DNA from: Aurantiochytrium sp. KH105
Lineage: Eukaryota; Sar; Bigyra; Thraustochytrida; Thraustochytriidae
Direction of reading: 5' to 3'
Length of the DNA: 64,000 bases
NCBI GenBank assembly: GCA_003116975.1
Contig: BGKB01000053.1
Coordinates: 124,001-188,000 of the forward strand
The notes under the pieces were generated by a model. The model was not told the origin of the DNA, searched no databases, and saw only the letters and a program-made list of their open reading frames with translations. Both the position numbers and the translations under genes were made by a program. Positions 1 through 8,691 of the stretch are shown here, piece after piece. Position 1 is the first letter of the stretch; every line of letters begins with the position of its first letter.

Positions 1-1384
1 AAACGTGTGAGATAGCTGCTTCAGGTACTCTTGCATTCGCACATTACCATGAGAAACGCCAATACTACAATTGATGAGCTTGAGCATGCCCCGGTCACCT
101 GCCTCGGTGGCGATTCGTCGCGCCATCTCAAAGTACTCTGCAGCTTCATCGTAGTGTCCTGCGCGATTCGCAAGCTGGCCCAATTGCTGGCATGCGAGCG
201 TCTCCGCTTCGGGGTTGCGAAGGTCTCGCACAAGACTCAAATGCTTGTCCATGCAAGCCTTGGCTGTGTCAAAGTCGCCCATCTCTGCGCTGCACAGGGC
301 AAGATTGCCGACTGCAAGGCTTTGGCCGTGCGGGCTGCGAAGATCAATTGCCAATCGCAGGGCGCGCTGATGCGCATCAACTGCACGCTCAAATTCCCCA
401 AGGCGCGAATACACGAGACCAATATTGCAAAGTGCGACAAACTGACCCGCTTCATCTGCAGACTCGAGGTGACTCTGATGATAAGCCAGTGAAGACTCCA
501 GTAATCGCGAGCGCTCAGACTGCTTGGGCTCAGATTGATCGTCATTCTTCTCAGCGGCTACCTTTTGCTCGTCTTGATACACCGCGCCACTCTGCTCATC
601 GTTGGCCTCGTTGAGGCCGACAGCCTTGCTCGTGGCTTCTGCACCGCCAACTGCAGAATGAAAATAAGCAACTCCAAGGCAGTTGTAGGCCACGACGGCC
701 CCCTCTGCATCCTGCAGTCGCTCACACAAATCGAGGTAGTGCTTGTAGCTAGAGATTGCCTTGGTCCAGCGCTCGAGGTTGTCGAAAAGCACGGCACGCG
801 AGTACACTGCGTTGGCTTCCTGCGCCAGCTTGCCTGCCCTTCGACTCGACTTTGCAAGCATTTCGAGGTCCCGCAGACGTGAGACCGCAGTGTTGTTGTT
901 TTGCTGCACAGCTTTGCGCGCGGAGGCCCCCATTTTGGACTTGCGCCCGCCCTTGCCGCTAGGCGATCCGCGCTGCTCTTCCACGGCGCTCGCGCCAAAT
1001 ACCTGCAAGATTCGAGCATCGCGACTCGACATGGATTCGCGTTGCGGCGCGTTCGTGTGTGAGGGATGGCCAACACGCTGAGGAAGGTCAAGCTGCGGCA
1101 AGGCTCCCTTGGAAAGGTTGGCATCTGGCTCCAGCAGCGCGACCAGCGACGGTGTGCCGAGACCAAAGCCAAAGTCACCAAGTTTGCTCTCCTGCGACGA
1201 CGCATGAAGCTTGGGCGAAAGATTGCTGCCACCGCTCACCGCTGCGACATGCTGAGGTACATGCGTCTGCGTGGCCGCCACGACTGCCTCGCCGCAAGCC
1301 GTATCATCCTTTTCCTCAAGAGCGGGCTCCATGATTTCGTCCGCGGCGGGGCGAAAGGTTTTGCCGCGCAGCAGATCCGCGTCG
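1..1384 (-). CDS. TPR-repeat protein, 3' end cut off by the window edge
   Basis: The minus strand is open from about 1392 down to base 1 with no stop, so the C-terminus lies outside the window. The first 200 or so residues are low complexity, Ser/Ala/Gln rich. From about 800 downwards the translation becomes classic tetratricopeptide repeats: units containing AVVAYNCLGVAYF, FVALCNIGLVYSRLGEFERA, LAVGNLALCSAEMGDFDTA and LACQQLGQLANRAGHYDEAA show the W/LG/Y/A/P-type TPR spacing. The tandem resembles GPSM2/rapsyn-style TPRs, which act as protein-binding scaffolds; I cannot assign an orthologue. An in-frame TAG at 1395-1393 lies directly upstream. Translation therefore either starts at the in-frame ATG at 1332-1330 (good purine context) or enters by splicing from an upstream exon (see 2017-2054). 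The end given here, 1384, assumes the spliced model. Confidence 0.82.
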
Positions 1385-2016
1385 CTCTGCAACTAAGGAA
1401 GACGGAAGTGAGTGCAAACCTCCGCGGCGATGCGATGCGATGCAATGCAATGCAATGCAATGCAATGCAATGCAATGCAATGCAATGCAATGCAATGCAA
1501 TGCAATGCAATGCAATGCAATGCAATGCAATGCAATGCAATGCAATGCGATGCAATGCAATGCAATGCGATGCAATGCAATGCAATGCGATGCGATGCGT
1601 TGCGATGCGTTTCGTTACGATGCTATGCTCTTTGATCAATTCAATTCTCTCTCACGTAGTCAATCAATTGATCCATTTGCTCATAGCAACTCTCAGCTCA
1701 GACTCCTTTCTTGCTTACCGCGTGCCTCTGGCTTCAGCGCTCTCTCAGAGAAGAGTTCTTTGCTTCGAGGTACACACCCAGTCCGCGCCGCGCCGATGCT
1801 CTGGTACAAGTACTACTAGTAAAATAGCATTCAACGGGTCTAACGGGTCGAAGGAGAAATTTAAGCCTCTTTTTAGACATCCGCCAGCCGGTGGGATGGG
1901 GACCATGCCTTTTGGGGAGGGGGGGGGGGGGCAGCAAGCATCACGAGGTTTGGGATCGAGCGCAAGAACGATCAATCGATTGAGCGAACGAACGAAAACT
2001 TTTGTTTTCAACTTAC
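1385..2016 (-). other. Putative intron of the TPR gene, containing a pentanucleotide array
   Basis: This stretch has no credible coding sequence. It lies between the candidate donor at 2016-2011 and the pyrimidine-rich acceptor near 1393-1385 on the minus strand. It holds the TGCAA array (1431-1610) and a G-run of 13 (1919-1931). If the gene instead starts at 1332, this is 5' untranslated or promoter sequence. Confidence 0.4.
1431..1610. repeat. TGCAA/TGCGA pentanucleotide microsatellite, about 36 units
   Basis: Thirty-six consecutive 5-base units are visible. The core is pure TGCAA; the flanks and scattered internal units are TGCGA, and one TGCGT occurs. A second short patch of the same TGCGA unit lies at 2063-2077. 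Five is not a multiple of three, so the array shifts frame continually; the long Met-Gln-Cys-Asn and Ile-Ala-Leu-His reading frames across it are artefacts. Confidence 0.97.
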
Positions 2017-2054
2017 ATACCTCTTCGCAGGCCGATGAGGATCGCGTGCACCAT
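2017..2054 (-). CDS. Candidate first coding exon of the TPR gene
   Basis: On the minus strand an ATG at 2054 opens MVHAILIGLRRG and meets GTATGTAAGT at 2020-2011, a textbook 5' splice donor. Using GTAAGT (2016-2011) as donor and the AG at 1386-1385 as acceptor keeps the frame into the TPR exon and removes the in-frame stop at 1395-1393. The other nearby donor (GTATGT) with the more usual TTAG or TTGCAG acceptors does not keep frame. This is an inference from splice consensus and phase only; the ATG at 1332 is the alternative start. Confidence 0.35.
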
Positions 2055-2775
2055 GTTTGATGTGATGCGATGCGATGATGCTGCAGCCGCAGCCAAAGCA
2101 CGCGTAGCAAAGAGCAAGCGACAGCTACCTGACTGTGAATACCACCCAACTTTCAAGTTGATCAAGTAAATCAAGTTGTGTTGATCTCGACCTCGAGCAC
2201 CTTGCAGGCGGACAATCCGTGCCGAAAAGAGAGGGGCGCCTCGTCAAGGGATGAGGCGACTGCCCCTTCTTACTATGGGTTCGTGCTCTGATCACCGACG
2301 ACCCAGCAGAGCAGGAGCGGGCAAAACAAGACAGAGACAGACCTCGTTGCGCGAGCCCTCTCGCAGCCGCGCGGAGGGAGCGGAGCTGCGCGGCGCAGGG
2401 CGAGGGCGGCGCGGAGGAGGAGAAGGAGGAGGGGCGGCGGCCACGCCAAGCGCAGCCCTGCAGCGGCTCGAAGCGCGGCGCATCAAGGGCGAAAGGAGGC
2501 GAAACGAGATCGGGACGAAACGGGGAGCTCGAGCCCGACGCGAGCCCGAGGTCCTCGAGCGAGCGACACCTCGGGAGCGAGCAAGCTAGAGGACGAAGGC
2601 GAACGCGCGAAGGCAAAGAACTGGCGAAGATCGACGTAGACGGCCTGCGGAAACTGCTCGAAAACCTCGCGGAGATCCGCAAGACGCAGAAGATTTAAAC
2701 GAGCCGAGCAGATACCGGACGCCTTGCAGCAACGACGACGTTGTAACACGAGAAAAAGTAAAAAGGACAAGGACG
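2055..2775. promoter_or_regulatory. Head-to-head intergenic region between TPR and FHA genes
   Basis: About 720 bases separate the candidate start of the minus-strand TPR gene from the plus-strand FHA gene. The middle (about 2290-2600) is very GC-rich with CGAG/GCG runs. Reading frames on both strands there (for example 2125-2682 minus) are Ser/Arg/Pro-rich and look like composition artefacts. A shared bidirectional promoter is inferred from layout; I see no TATA box I would defend. Confidence 0.45.
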
Positions 2776-3684
2776 ATGATCTGGGCAAGAGTGGAGAGCC
2801 GGGGAAACCCAGACTGGGTCCTGCAATTTGACACGGGGCGAAGGTCTAGCTTTACGTTAGGTAGGCACCCGTCGTGCTCGCTGGTGCTCTCCGATATGCA
2901 CATTTCATCAAAGCACTTGTCCATCACACAGCGCGTCTCACCAGAGGGACTGCGCGAGGTCGTTGTTGAAGACTCGTCTTCAAACGGAACGTGGATCGAC
3001 GCAGAACGCCTCGAGCGAGGAGTGCCCGTGCGACTCCTCAACGGGAGCGAAATCGTCTTTCCGTGCGAGGATGTCGAGCGCGACAACTACTGTTTTATAT
3101 TCAAGGTCCTTGCAGACCCCAACCAGACGAGTGCCGCAGACGTAGAGCAGCAGGCGAGCGAGGCGTCCTCAAGCGTGTCGCCGCTCAGCTCCGAAGAGGC
3201 CTCGTATGCGCAGCAAGAGCAAAACAAAAGCGCGGAGCAGTGGCAAGCCCTGGAAAAGGTTCAGGACGAACTCACTGCAGAAGCCTCGCGTCTGGCTGCA
3301 AGCATTTACATGAACGATAGCGCCGTGGAAAACTTGCGCCGGCTTGCCAAGGAGGGAGCCCCTCAGGAAGAGGATGAGGATGCCGGCACAACCATTTTTA
3401 AGTCACCAGAAGACGCAATCATCGAATTGAAGACTGCAAACGAAAACCTCACGTCCGTCATTGAGGCCATGGTTGGCGCAATGCAGGCAGCCCGCTCCGT
3501 CCTCGAGGATTCGCTCTCGATCTCGGAAGCTGATCGGGATACCGCGCTGGAAGCCCTGCATTTGGACAAGTTCGAGGAGGCACTCGAGCACTTGGTTGCT
3601 TCACAAACTACTGACGAGAGCCTCCTTGACTCGATGCCGTCTGAAGCTGGCTCCCCGTTACCCGAGGAAAGCGAGATGCTATGA
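2776..3684 (+). CDS. FHA-domain protein, 302 aa
   Basis: An N-terminal forkhead-associated domain occupies about residues 20-115. The hallmark pieces are present in order: FTLGRHPSCSLVLSD (the GR of strand 3), HISSKHLSI (the S..H phosphothreonine-contacting loop) and the later DSSSNGTWID (the NGT turn). FHA domains bind phosphothreonine peptides and are common in DNA-damage and signalling proteins. The rest (about 120-302) is acidic, Ser/Gln-rich and probably partly helical, with no second domain I recognise. The ATG at 2776 sits after a purine-rich leader. No kinase, BRCT or RING segment is attached, so the partner pathway cannot be named. It is divergent from the TPR gene and convergent with the small gene at 4001-4435. 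Confidence 0.88.
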   Translation: MIWARVESRGNPDWVLQFDTGRRSSFTLGRHPSCSLVLSDMHISSKHLSITQRVSPEGLREVVVEDSSSNGTWIDAERLERGVPVRLLNGSEIVFPCEDVERDNYCFIFKVLADPNQTSAADVEQQASEASSSVSPLSSEEASYAQQEQNKSAEQWQALEKVQDELTAEASRLAASIYMNDSAVENLRRLAKEGAPQEEDEDAGTTIFKSPEDAIIELKTANENLTSVIEAMVGAMQAARSVLEDSLSISEADRDTALEALHLDKFEEALEHLVASQTTDESLLDSMPSEAGSPLPEESEML

Positions 3685-4000
3685 GCCTGAGCCAGACAGT
3701 GGCCCCAAAACAGGACAGAGCAACAAGGAAGAAAGGAGGAGAAGAAGAAGAAGAAGAAGAAGCGAATACGATAAAAAAAAAAAAAAAAAGAAAGAAAGAA
3801 AGCAACAACCATCATTCAAGCACAACGTCATTTATCACGAAGCTCGCTACAATCAATCGCCTGCAGGCAAACTTTTGCTGACCAAAACAAGTGAGCGGGC
3901 GAATTTCGACTTTACGATCTCATTCTGCACACACATAACGAATCTGCACAACCTTAATTTCCCATGGTGCCGTGCTACCTATGCATTGGCTATACTTAGC
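3685..4000. other. Tail-to-tail intergenic region with GAA and A-runs
   Basis: This is the 3' region of the FHA gene. It contains a GAA repeat (about 3740-3762), an A-run of 17 (3773-3789) and an AAAG repeat. No gene is apparent. Reading frames here encode only Glu, Lys and Arg runs. Confidence 0.7.
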
Positions 4001-4435
4001 TCATACGAGAGACCACGACGAAGTATCGCAATCAGATGTAACACTGGCTGTCTCCAAATCCGGCGACAGATCTGCTTCTGAATCGGTGTTGCATGTGTCC
4101 AGGCGGTCAACCTCTTCCCATGTCATTTCAGACGCTTCTTGTGCCCCATTCACCGGTTCAGTGATGCTTGCGGTCGTCTTGGTAATCGTGGTCTTGAAAG
4201 GCCTCAACTTCTTCAGCTTTTTCTTGTGCTTCTTCTTATTCTTTTTCTGTTTCGGTTTCTTGGCAAGCTTTTCTCGACTCGTTGTCTTTGGCTCGATACC
4301 ATCTTCTACGAAACCATTGTCAGATGTGACGACATGAGTCCAGTCTTCGAGAAGCGATGGCTTGGCGCAACCTTGCATGCACGTCGAATCGTTTGGTTCA
4401 AGCGTATCGAGCGGCTTCACCTTTTTACCCGGCAT
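4001..4435 (-). CDS. Small lysine-rich hypothetical protein, 144 aa (tentative)
   Basis: An ATG at 4435, with G at -3, opens 144 residues. The chain begins MPGKKVKPLDTLEPNDS, has a strongly basic patch near residues 56-82 (KKPKQKKNKKKHKKKLKK, a plausible nuclear localisation signal) and ends in an acidic Ser/Thr/Asp tail. I recognise no domain. In favour: low-bias amino acid use outside the patch, a position that keeps the alternating strand pattern, and an in-frame stop about 20 codons upstream. Against: it is short and lacks homology I can see. It could be the last exon of a longer gene, since a TTAG acceptor-like site lies just upstream. Confidence 0.42.
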   Translation of the reverse strand: MPGKKVKPLDTLEPNDSTCMQGCAKPSLLEDWTHVVTSDNGFVEDGIEPKTTSREKLAKKPKQKKNKKKHKKKLKKLRPFKTTITKTTASITEPVNGAQEASEMTWEEVDRLDTCNTDSEADLSPDLETASVTSDCDTSSWSLV

Positions 4436-5443
4436 GGCGAGATCGCAGCGCGCCGAGATAGGTCCAGGTTGGGCGATGCCCTAACCCAACGCTACACGAT
4501 AAAGTCCATCCAGTTCATGAGTATCGTTACAAGTTTGAGCGCATGCGAGCAAGCTGTAGGACCACGCAATCTTAATCGTGCCTGGAACGAGCTTCGACAC
4601 GTGCCTGGAACGAAATTGGTTTCTTTCTTCAAAGTTAGCACAAGCACGCGAACTGTTCTCCGCGTGTTCCGACAGAAAAAGGAAGAGAAATGGAAAAGTC
4701 ATAATCTCAGCACACTGCTCCGTACCGACCTCAATTTCTTGGCAGCAAGAATCTAACCGGTTTGTAAAACAGAGTGTCCTGCTTTGATTCTGTTGTACTT
4801 TGAAAAACACGGCCGCCGTCTTCGGAAGACCTCCCGAGTCTTTCGCCTTCCTCCTCCAGCGTCCCACCTGATCTCTCTTCCAGGCAGCCGCATTCCAGGC
4901 CACAGGCAAGATCAAGCCTCTCGCCAACAGCGCTCTTCACTTCTCCATCGACCGAATATGTAACAGCGGCCTCCTCTCCTCTCCGCTCGCCCAAAGGTGG
5001 CCCGGCCAGCCAGGATTTATGACGTCAACCTCGTTGGCGTAAACCAAGTTGTGAGGATATGGAAAGAGGCCCAAGGGCGCGCGCGGCGACGCGAGCGCGC
5101 GCGATAGGGCGGTTTCCGGCGTTAGCTCCAGATCCAATGCAGAGCGCGAAGAAGACGCGCAGCGCCGCACGCTGCCGCGCCCGCACGCGCGCAGACGCAC
5201 AGCCGCCCTCCGCACGCGGCCCCGCCCGCCTCGCCCGCGGCCCGCACGCGGCCCCGCCCGCCCGCCCGCCCGCCTGCGCGCGAACGCGGCTTCCGTCCGC
5301 GGCGAGGGAAGGAGGGCACGGCGGCGCGCGAGGCGGTCGCGCTCGTTCTCGTGCTCGTGCAGCACAACGCGGGCATAGCGCGCGAAGAGGAGGGGGAGGA
5401 GAAGCAGGAGTGAAAAGAGAAGAAGAAGAAGAAGAAGAAGAAG
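4436..5443. promoter_or_regulatory. Intergenic region and 5' leader upstream of SPT5
   Basis: The left half is of average composition with no convincing gene; minus-strand frames at 4481-4927 and 4731-4994 look random. The right half (about 5060-5400) is extremely GC-rich and CpG-rich, with CCCGCC repeats. It ends in a GAAGAA tract (about 5418-5443) immediately before the SPT5 ATG. It probably contains the SPT5 promoter and, if the small minus-strand gene is real, serves both. Confidence 0.5.
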
Positions 5444-8407
5444 ATGAGCTCGGACTCGGAGCAAGAGTCGTCCGAGGGCGAGGAGGAGGAGGAGCGCCGC
5501 GAGTCGAAGCGCGCCGTGAACTCCGACAGCGAGTCCGAATCCGATGAGGACGACGACGACGAGGAGGAGGATGACGACGAGGACGACGAGGAGGAGGAGG
5601 AAGAGGACGAACGCCCAGCGGGAAAAAGGAAAAAGGCGCAGGGAAGACGGAAGGGGGGCGCAAAGCGACGCATGATGACCTCCATGTTCGAAGAAGAGGC
5701 CGTTGACGACGACGACGACGAAGACGAGGACGACATGGCCGAGGAAAGGGGATACGGGAACGAAGGAGACGACGACGACGATGACGATGTCAAAGAACGT
5801 CTCGAAAGGCGCCAACGCGAGCGCGAGGCCTTTGAAAACAGGACCGCAGAAGAAGTCGCGGCCGAGCTCCAGCGCCGCCACCGGCAGGAGAGTACCCGAA
5901 ATCACATGGACGGCGACGGCGACGACGTGGCCCTGAATCGCAACGCCTTCTTGCCAGAGGCGACGGACCCCAAGCTCTTTTGCGTAAAGTGCAAAAAGGG
6001 TGATGAACAGCTCCTTTGCGTCCAGCTCATGAACAAGTACATGTTCTCCGCCAACAAGGATGCACAAAGGGGGACCAAGACGGCACCCAAAATCTATTCC
6101 GTGCTCACTGCCGGGACCCCCGAGTTCCTCTACATTGAAGCACGGACAAAGGAACACGCTCTCGACGCGCTCAATGGTCTCCGGGGCGTGTATCGCACCA
6201 AATGGACCATGGTGCCGCAAAACGAGATGCCAACCGTGCTGCGGATTGTGTCAAAGAAACGCGTCATCAAGGCTGGCGACTTTGTGCGTCTGCGCAGATT
6301 ACCCTACAAAGGAGATTTGGCGCGCATTGTTCACGTGGGCGAGACGGACAAGGTGATCATTAAATGCATGCCTCGTATCGATATAGGCGCATCGCTCCTG
6401 GAGGGCGACGAGCTCAAAGCGCATCGTGCTAAAAAGATCATTCCGCCCAAGCGTTTTTTCAATGCGGATCAGCTCGCCGCGGCAGGCGAGTACCCGGCGC
6501 GCGACCGCTACGAACCCTTGGGCCGCATCATGGATCGCCTCGGAAAGGATTACTACGAGGACGGTTACCTTATCAAGGAGATTAACGAAAAGGCCATTCA
6601 GACCAAAAATGTGAAGCCGACCCTGGAAGAGTTGCAAATCTTCCGCCATGGAAAGGCTCTCGACGCCGACGATGAGGAAGATGCTGAGGAGGCCTTTGAG
6701 GATGGTGACCTTCTCGAGACCATTGGTTACACTGAGGGAAACAAGGAGGAAAACGTAGCGGGACCCAAGTTCCAAAAGGGTGACATTGTCATGGTGCGCG
6801 AAGGCGAATTGCACCACCTCAAGGGTGAGGTCACTGCTGTGAATGGCACCACCGGGGAGATCACGATGAATCCCATCGACGAAGCGGTTCGCGGAAGCTT
6901 CCTCGAGTTCCCGGCCGGGGATCTCATGAAGGTCTTTCAGGTGGGTGACCACGTCAAGGTTCTCAATGGCCGCTACGCAGGTGAAACGGGTACCGTTGTC
7001 AAGGTCATAGAGGATACAGACAAGGCCAAGGCGATTGTCTTTACCGACTCTGCTTCGAAAGAAATTGTCGTCTTTGTCGATGATTTGCACGTTTCCGCCG
7101 AGGTTGCGCAAATTACAGAAAAGCTCGCCGGCTTTGAGCTTATGGACCTCATTTCTCTTGGCACCCAGGTTGGCGTCGTCGTCAAAATCGGCAGCGAATC
7201 CGTCGACGTGCTTTTGCAAACGGGTTCTGTGCGGACGTGCGGTGTGCACGAGATTCGCGGAAAGCTCAATCACAAAAGCAGATCTACCACTGCTATGGAC
7301 AAGGAACGCAACTCGATTGCACAGAACAGCGCCGTCAAAATTGTGTCGGGTGAGAATGCTGGTCTCGAGGCCACCGTCAAGCACGTTCACCGCAGTTTCC
7401 TCTTTTTGCATTCGCGAATGCGCCTCGCCAACTCTGGTGTTTTCGTCGAGCGTGCTCGCAATGTACAGCTTGCAGGTGTGAAGCTCCGCAACGAAGCTGG
7501 TTTCGGGGTCTCCTCGTTTGGACGAGGTCGCCCCATGGGCAGCGGGTTCACCGCGGGCCGAGGTAGAGGCCGCGGTAGAGGTGGCCTTTCTCGAAATGAT
7601 GACGGCCTCGTGGGCAAGAGTGTGCAGATCAAGCGTGGTCGCCACAAGGGTTACATCGGAATCGTCGTCAGTGCCACCGAGGCCAAAGCCAAGGTGGAGA
7701 TTCACTCGAAGAAACTAACGATTGAGATTCCTCGTGAGCACGTTCATGTCGTGGGCGATGAAAATGGAGCTCGTGCTCCCGCAATGAACAACATGGGTGG
7801 CATGGGCGGGGCCTTTGTCCCCGAAGTGGGCGGCGCCTATGGTTCGACACCTCTGCACCCCAGCGAAAGCCACGACGGCCCAGCTGCTTGGAATCCCGCA
7901 GCCACGATCGACGAGGGCAACGGCGGTACACCCGGTCCTGGTACGCCTGGCCCAGGCACGCCTGGTGGGCCAGGAACGCCCGGTGCCGATGGCGCCGAGG
8001 ACGCATGGAATCCGAACCGGGACAATGGTCCTGCAGTTCCTGCGCCAAGCTACAATCCGCCCAAGACGCCCGCGGCAGGCTTCGAGGCGTACGCAAATCC
8101 GAACTCTACCTACGGAAGCATTGCAACGCCTGCTGCCACCGTTCCTCAGACGCCTGCTACGCCAGCAGTTCCCAAAACTCCTGCCGCCTCTGGGTACGGT
8201 GGTCACGACGATGATGACCGCCGTCCCATTGGTCCTCCAAATCTCGGACTTTCCAAGGGTGACCGCGTTCGCATCAAGGACAACAATGAGATTGCCATTA
8301 TCGAAGAGTACGACACGGGCGAGTGGATTCTCAAGGTCGCTGAAGGCACCTATGCTGGATCCGTCCGCGTGCTCGATGACCACGCCCAGTTCGAAAAGCT
8401 TTTTTAG
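5444..8407 (+). CDS. SPT5: Transcription elongation factor SPT5, 987 aa
   Basis: SPT5, with SPT4, forms DSIF, which clamps RNA polymerase II and couples elongation to RNA processing. The order is canonical. An acidic Ser/Glu/Asp N-terminus covers residues 1-120. The NGN domain (about 165-265) opens with KLFCVKCKKGDEQ and includes FLYIEARTKEHALDAL and GVYRTKW. KOW motifs start near residues 270, 443, 498, 624, 722 and 935. An RGG-type patch (GRGRGRGRGG) sits between the fourth and fifth KOW. A Thr-Pro-rich C-terminal repeat region (about 820-920, with TPGPGTPGPGTPGGPGTPG) precedes the last KOW, as in human SUPT5H, where it is a CDK9 substrate. Length is close to the family norm of about 1,000. 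The ATG directly follows a GAA tract. No intron is evident. Confidence 0.97.
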   Translation: MSSDSEQESSEGEEEEERRESKRAVNSDSESESDEDDDDEEEDDDEDDEEEEEEDERPAGKRKKAQGRRKGGAKRRMMTSMFEEEAVDDDDDEDEDDMAEERGYGNEGDDDDDDDVKERLERRQREREAFENRTAEEVAAELQRRHRQESTRNHMDGDGDDVALNRNAFLPEATDPKLFCVKCKKGDEQLLCVQLMNKYMFSANKDAQRGTKTAPKIYSVLTAGTPEFLYIEARTKEHALDALNGLRGVYRTKWTMVPQNEMPTVLRIVSKKRVIKAGDFVRLRRLPYKGDLARIVHVGETDKVIIKCMPRIDIGASLLEGDELKAHRAKKIIPPKRFFNADQLAAAGEYPARDRYEPLGRIMDRLGKDYYEDGYLIKEINEKAIQTKNVKPTLEELQIFRHGKALDADDEEDAEEAFEDGDLLETIGYTEGNKEENVAGPKFQKGDIVMVREGELHHLKGEVTAVNGTTGEITMNPIDEAVRGSFLEFPAGDLMKVFQVGDHVKVLNGRYAGETGTVVKVIEDTDKAKAIVFTDSASKEIVVFVDDLHVSAEVAQITEKLAGFELMDLISLGTQVGVVVKIGSESVDVLLQTGSVRTCGVHEIRGKLNHKSRSTTAMDKERNSIAQNSAVKIVSGENAGLEATVKHVHRSFLFLHSRMRLANSGVFVERARNVQLAGVKLRNEAGFGVSSFGRGRPMGSGFTAGRGRGRGRGGLSRNDDGLVGKSVQIKRGRHKGYIGIVVSATEAKAKVEIHSKKLTIEIPREHVHVVGDENGARAPAMNNMGGMGGAFVPEVGGAYGSTPLHPSESHDGPAAWNPAATIDEGNGGTPGPGTPGPGTPGGPGTPGADGAEDAWNPNRDNGPAVPAPSYNPPKTPAAGFEAYANPNSTYGSIATPAATVPQTPATPAVPKTPAASGYGGHDDDDRRPIGPPNLGLSKGDRVRIKDNNEIAIIEEYDTGEWILKVAEGTYAGSVRVLDDHAQFEKLF

Positions 8408-8523
8408 AATCGTCGCCGTAGACCCTCGGTCATGGAACGAACGAATAGCTAGCGATCTATCATTTTAAAACTCTCCCCGCAAAAGAAATCTTCACACACG
8501 ACGTGTCACTTCCACTTTCACGA

Positions 8524-8563
8524 ATGGAATGAAATGAAATGAATTGAAATGAAAGAAAATAAA
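8524..8563. repeat. GAAAT-type repeat ending in an AATAAA signal
   Basis: Imperfect GAAAT units run for about 35 bases and end in AATAAA at 8558-8563. This lies 150 bases past the SPT5 stop and is a plausible polyadenylation signal for SPT5. Confidence 0.55.
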
Positions 8564-8691
8564 AGGGCAGGAATTGCAAATCTTCTTTGTGATGGAGAAT
8601 TTGTAAATGTGCGCTTATCAGGGTTCTTCAAAGTATTAGATTCGCTTGCACACTTCATGATGTAGATTGCAATTGCGCGCGCGCGTTTAGG

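Noticed and set aside
558-1232. Minus-strand frame of 224 codons in the TPR region
   Set aside because: Wrong frame: the TPR motifs are in another minus-strand frame that is open to the window edge.
1236-1639. Reading frames of Ile-Ala-Leu-His and Met-Gln-Cys-Asn repeats
   Set aside because: Direct translation of the TGCAA microsatellite in several frames; no biological protein is indicated.
4937-6220. Minus-strand frame rich in Leu/Val/Arg opposite the SPT5 start
   Set aside because: Mirrors the acidic GAA/GAC codons of SPT5 and the GC-rich leader; composition artefact.
6299-7705. Long minus-strand frame of 468 codons opposite SPT5
   Set aside because: It is antisense to an unmistakable SPT5 and has no family signature; GC-rich coding DNA often keeps the opposite frame open.
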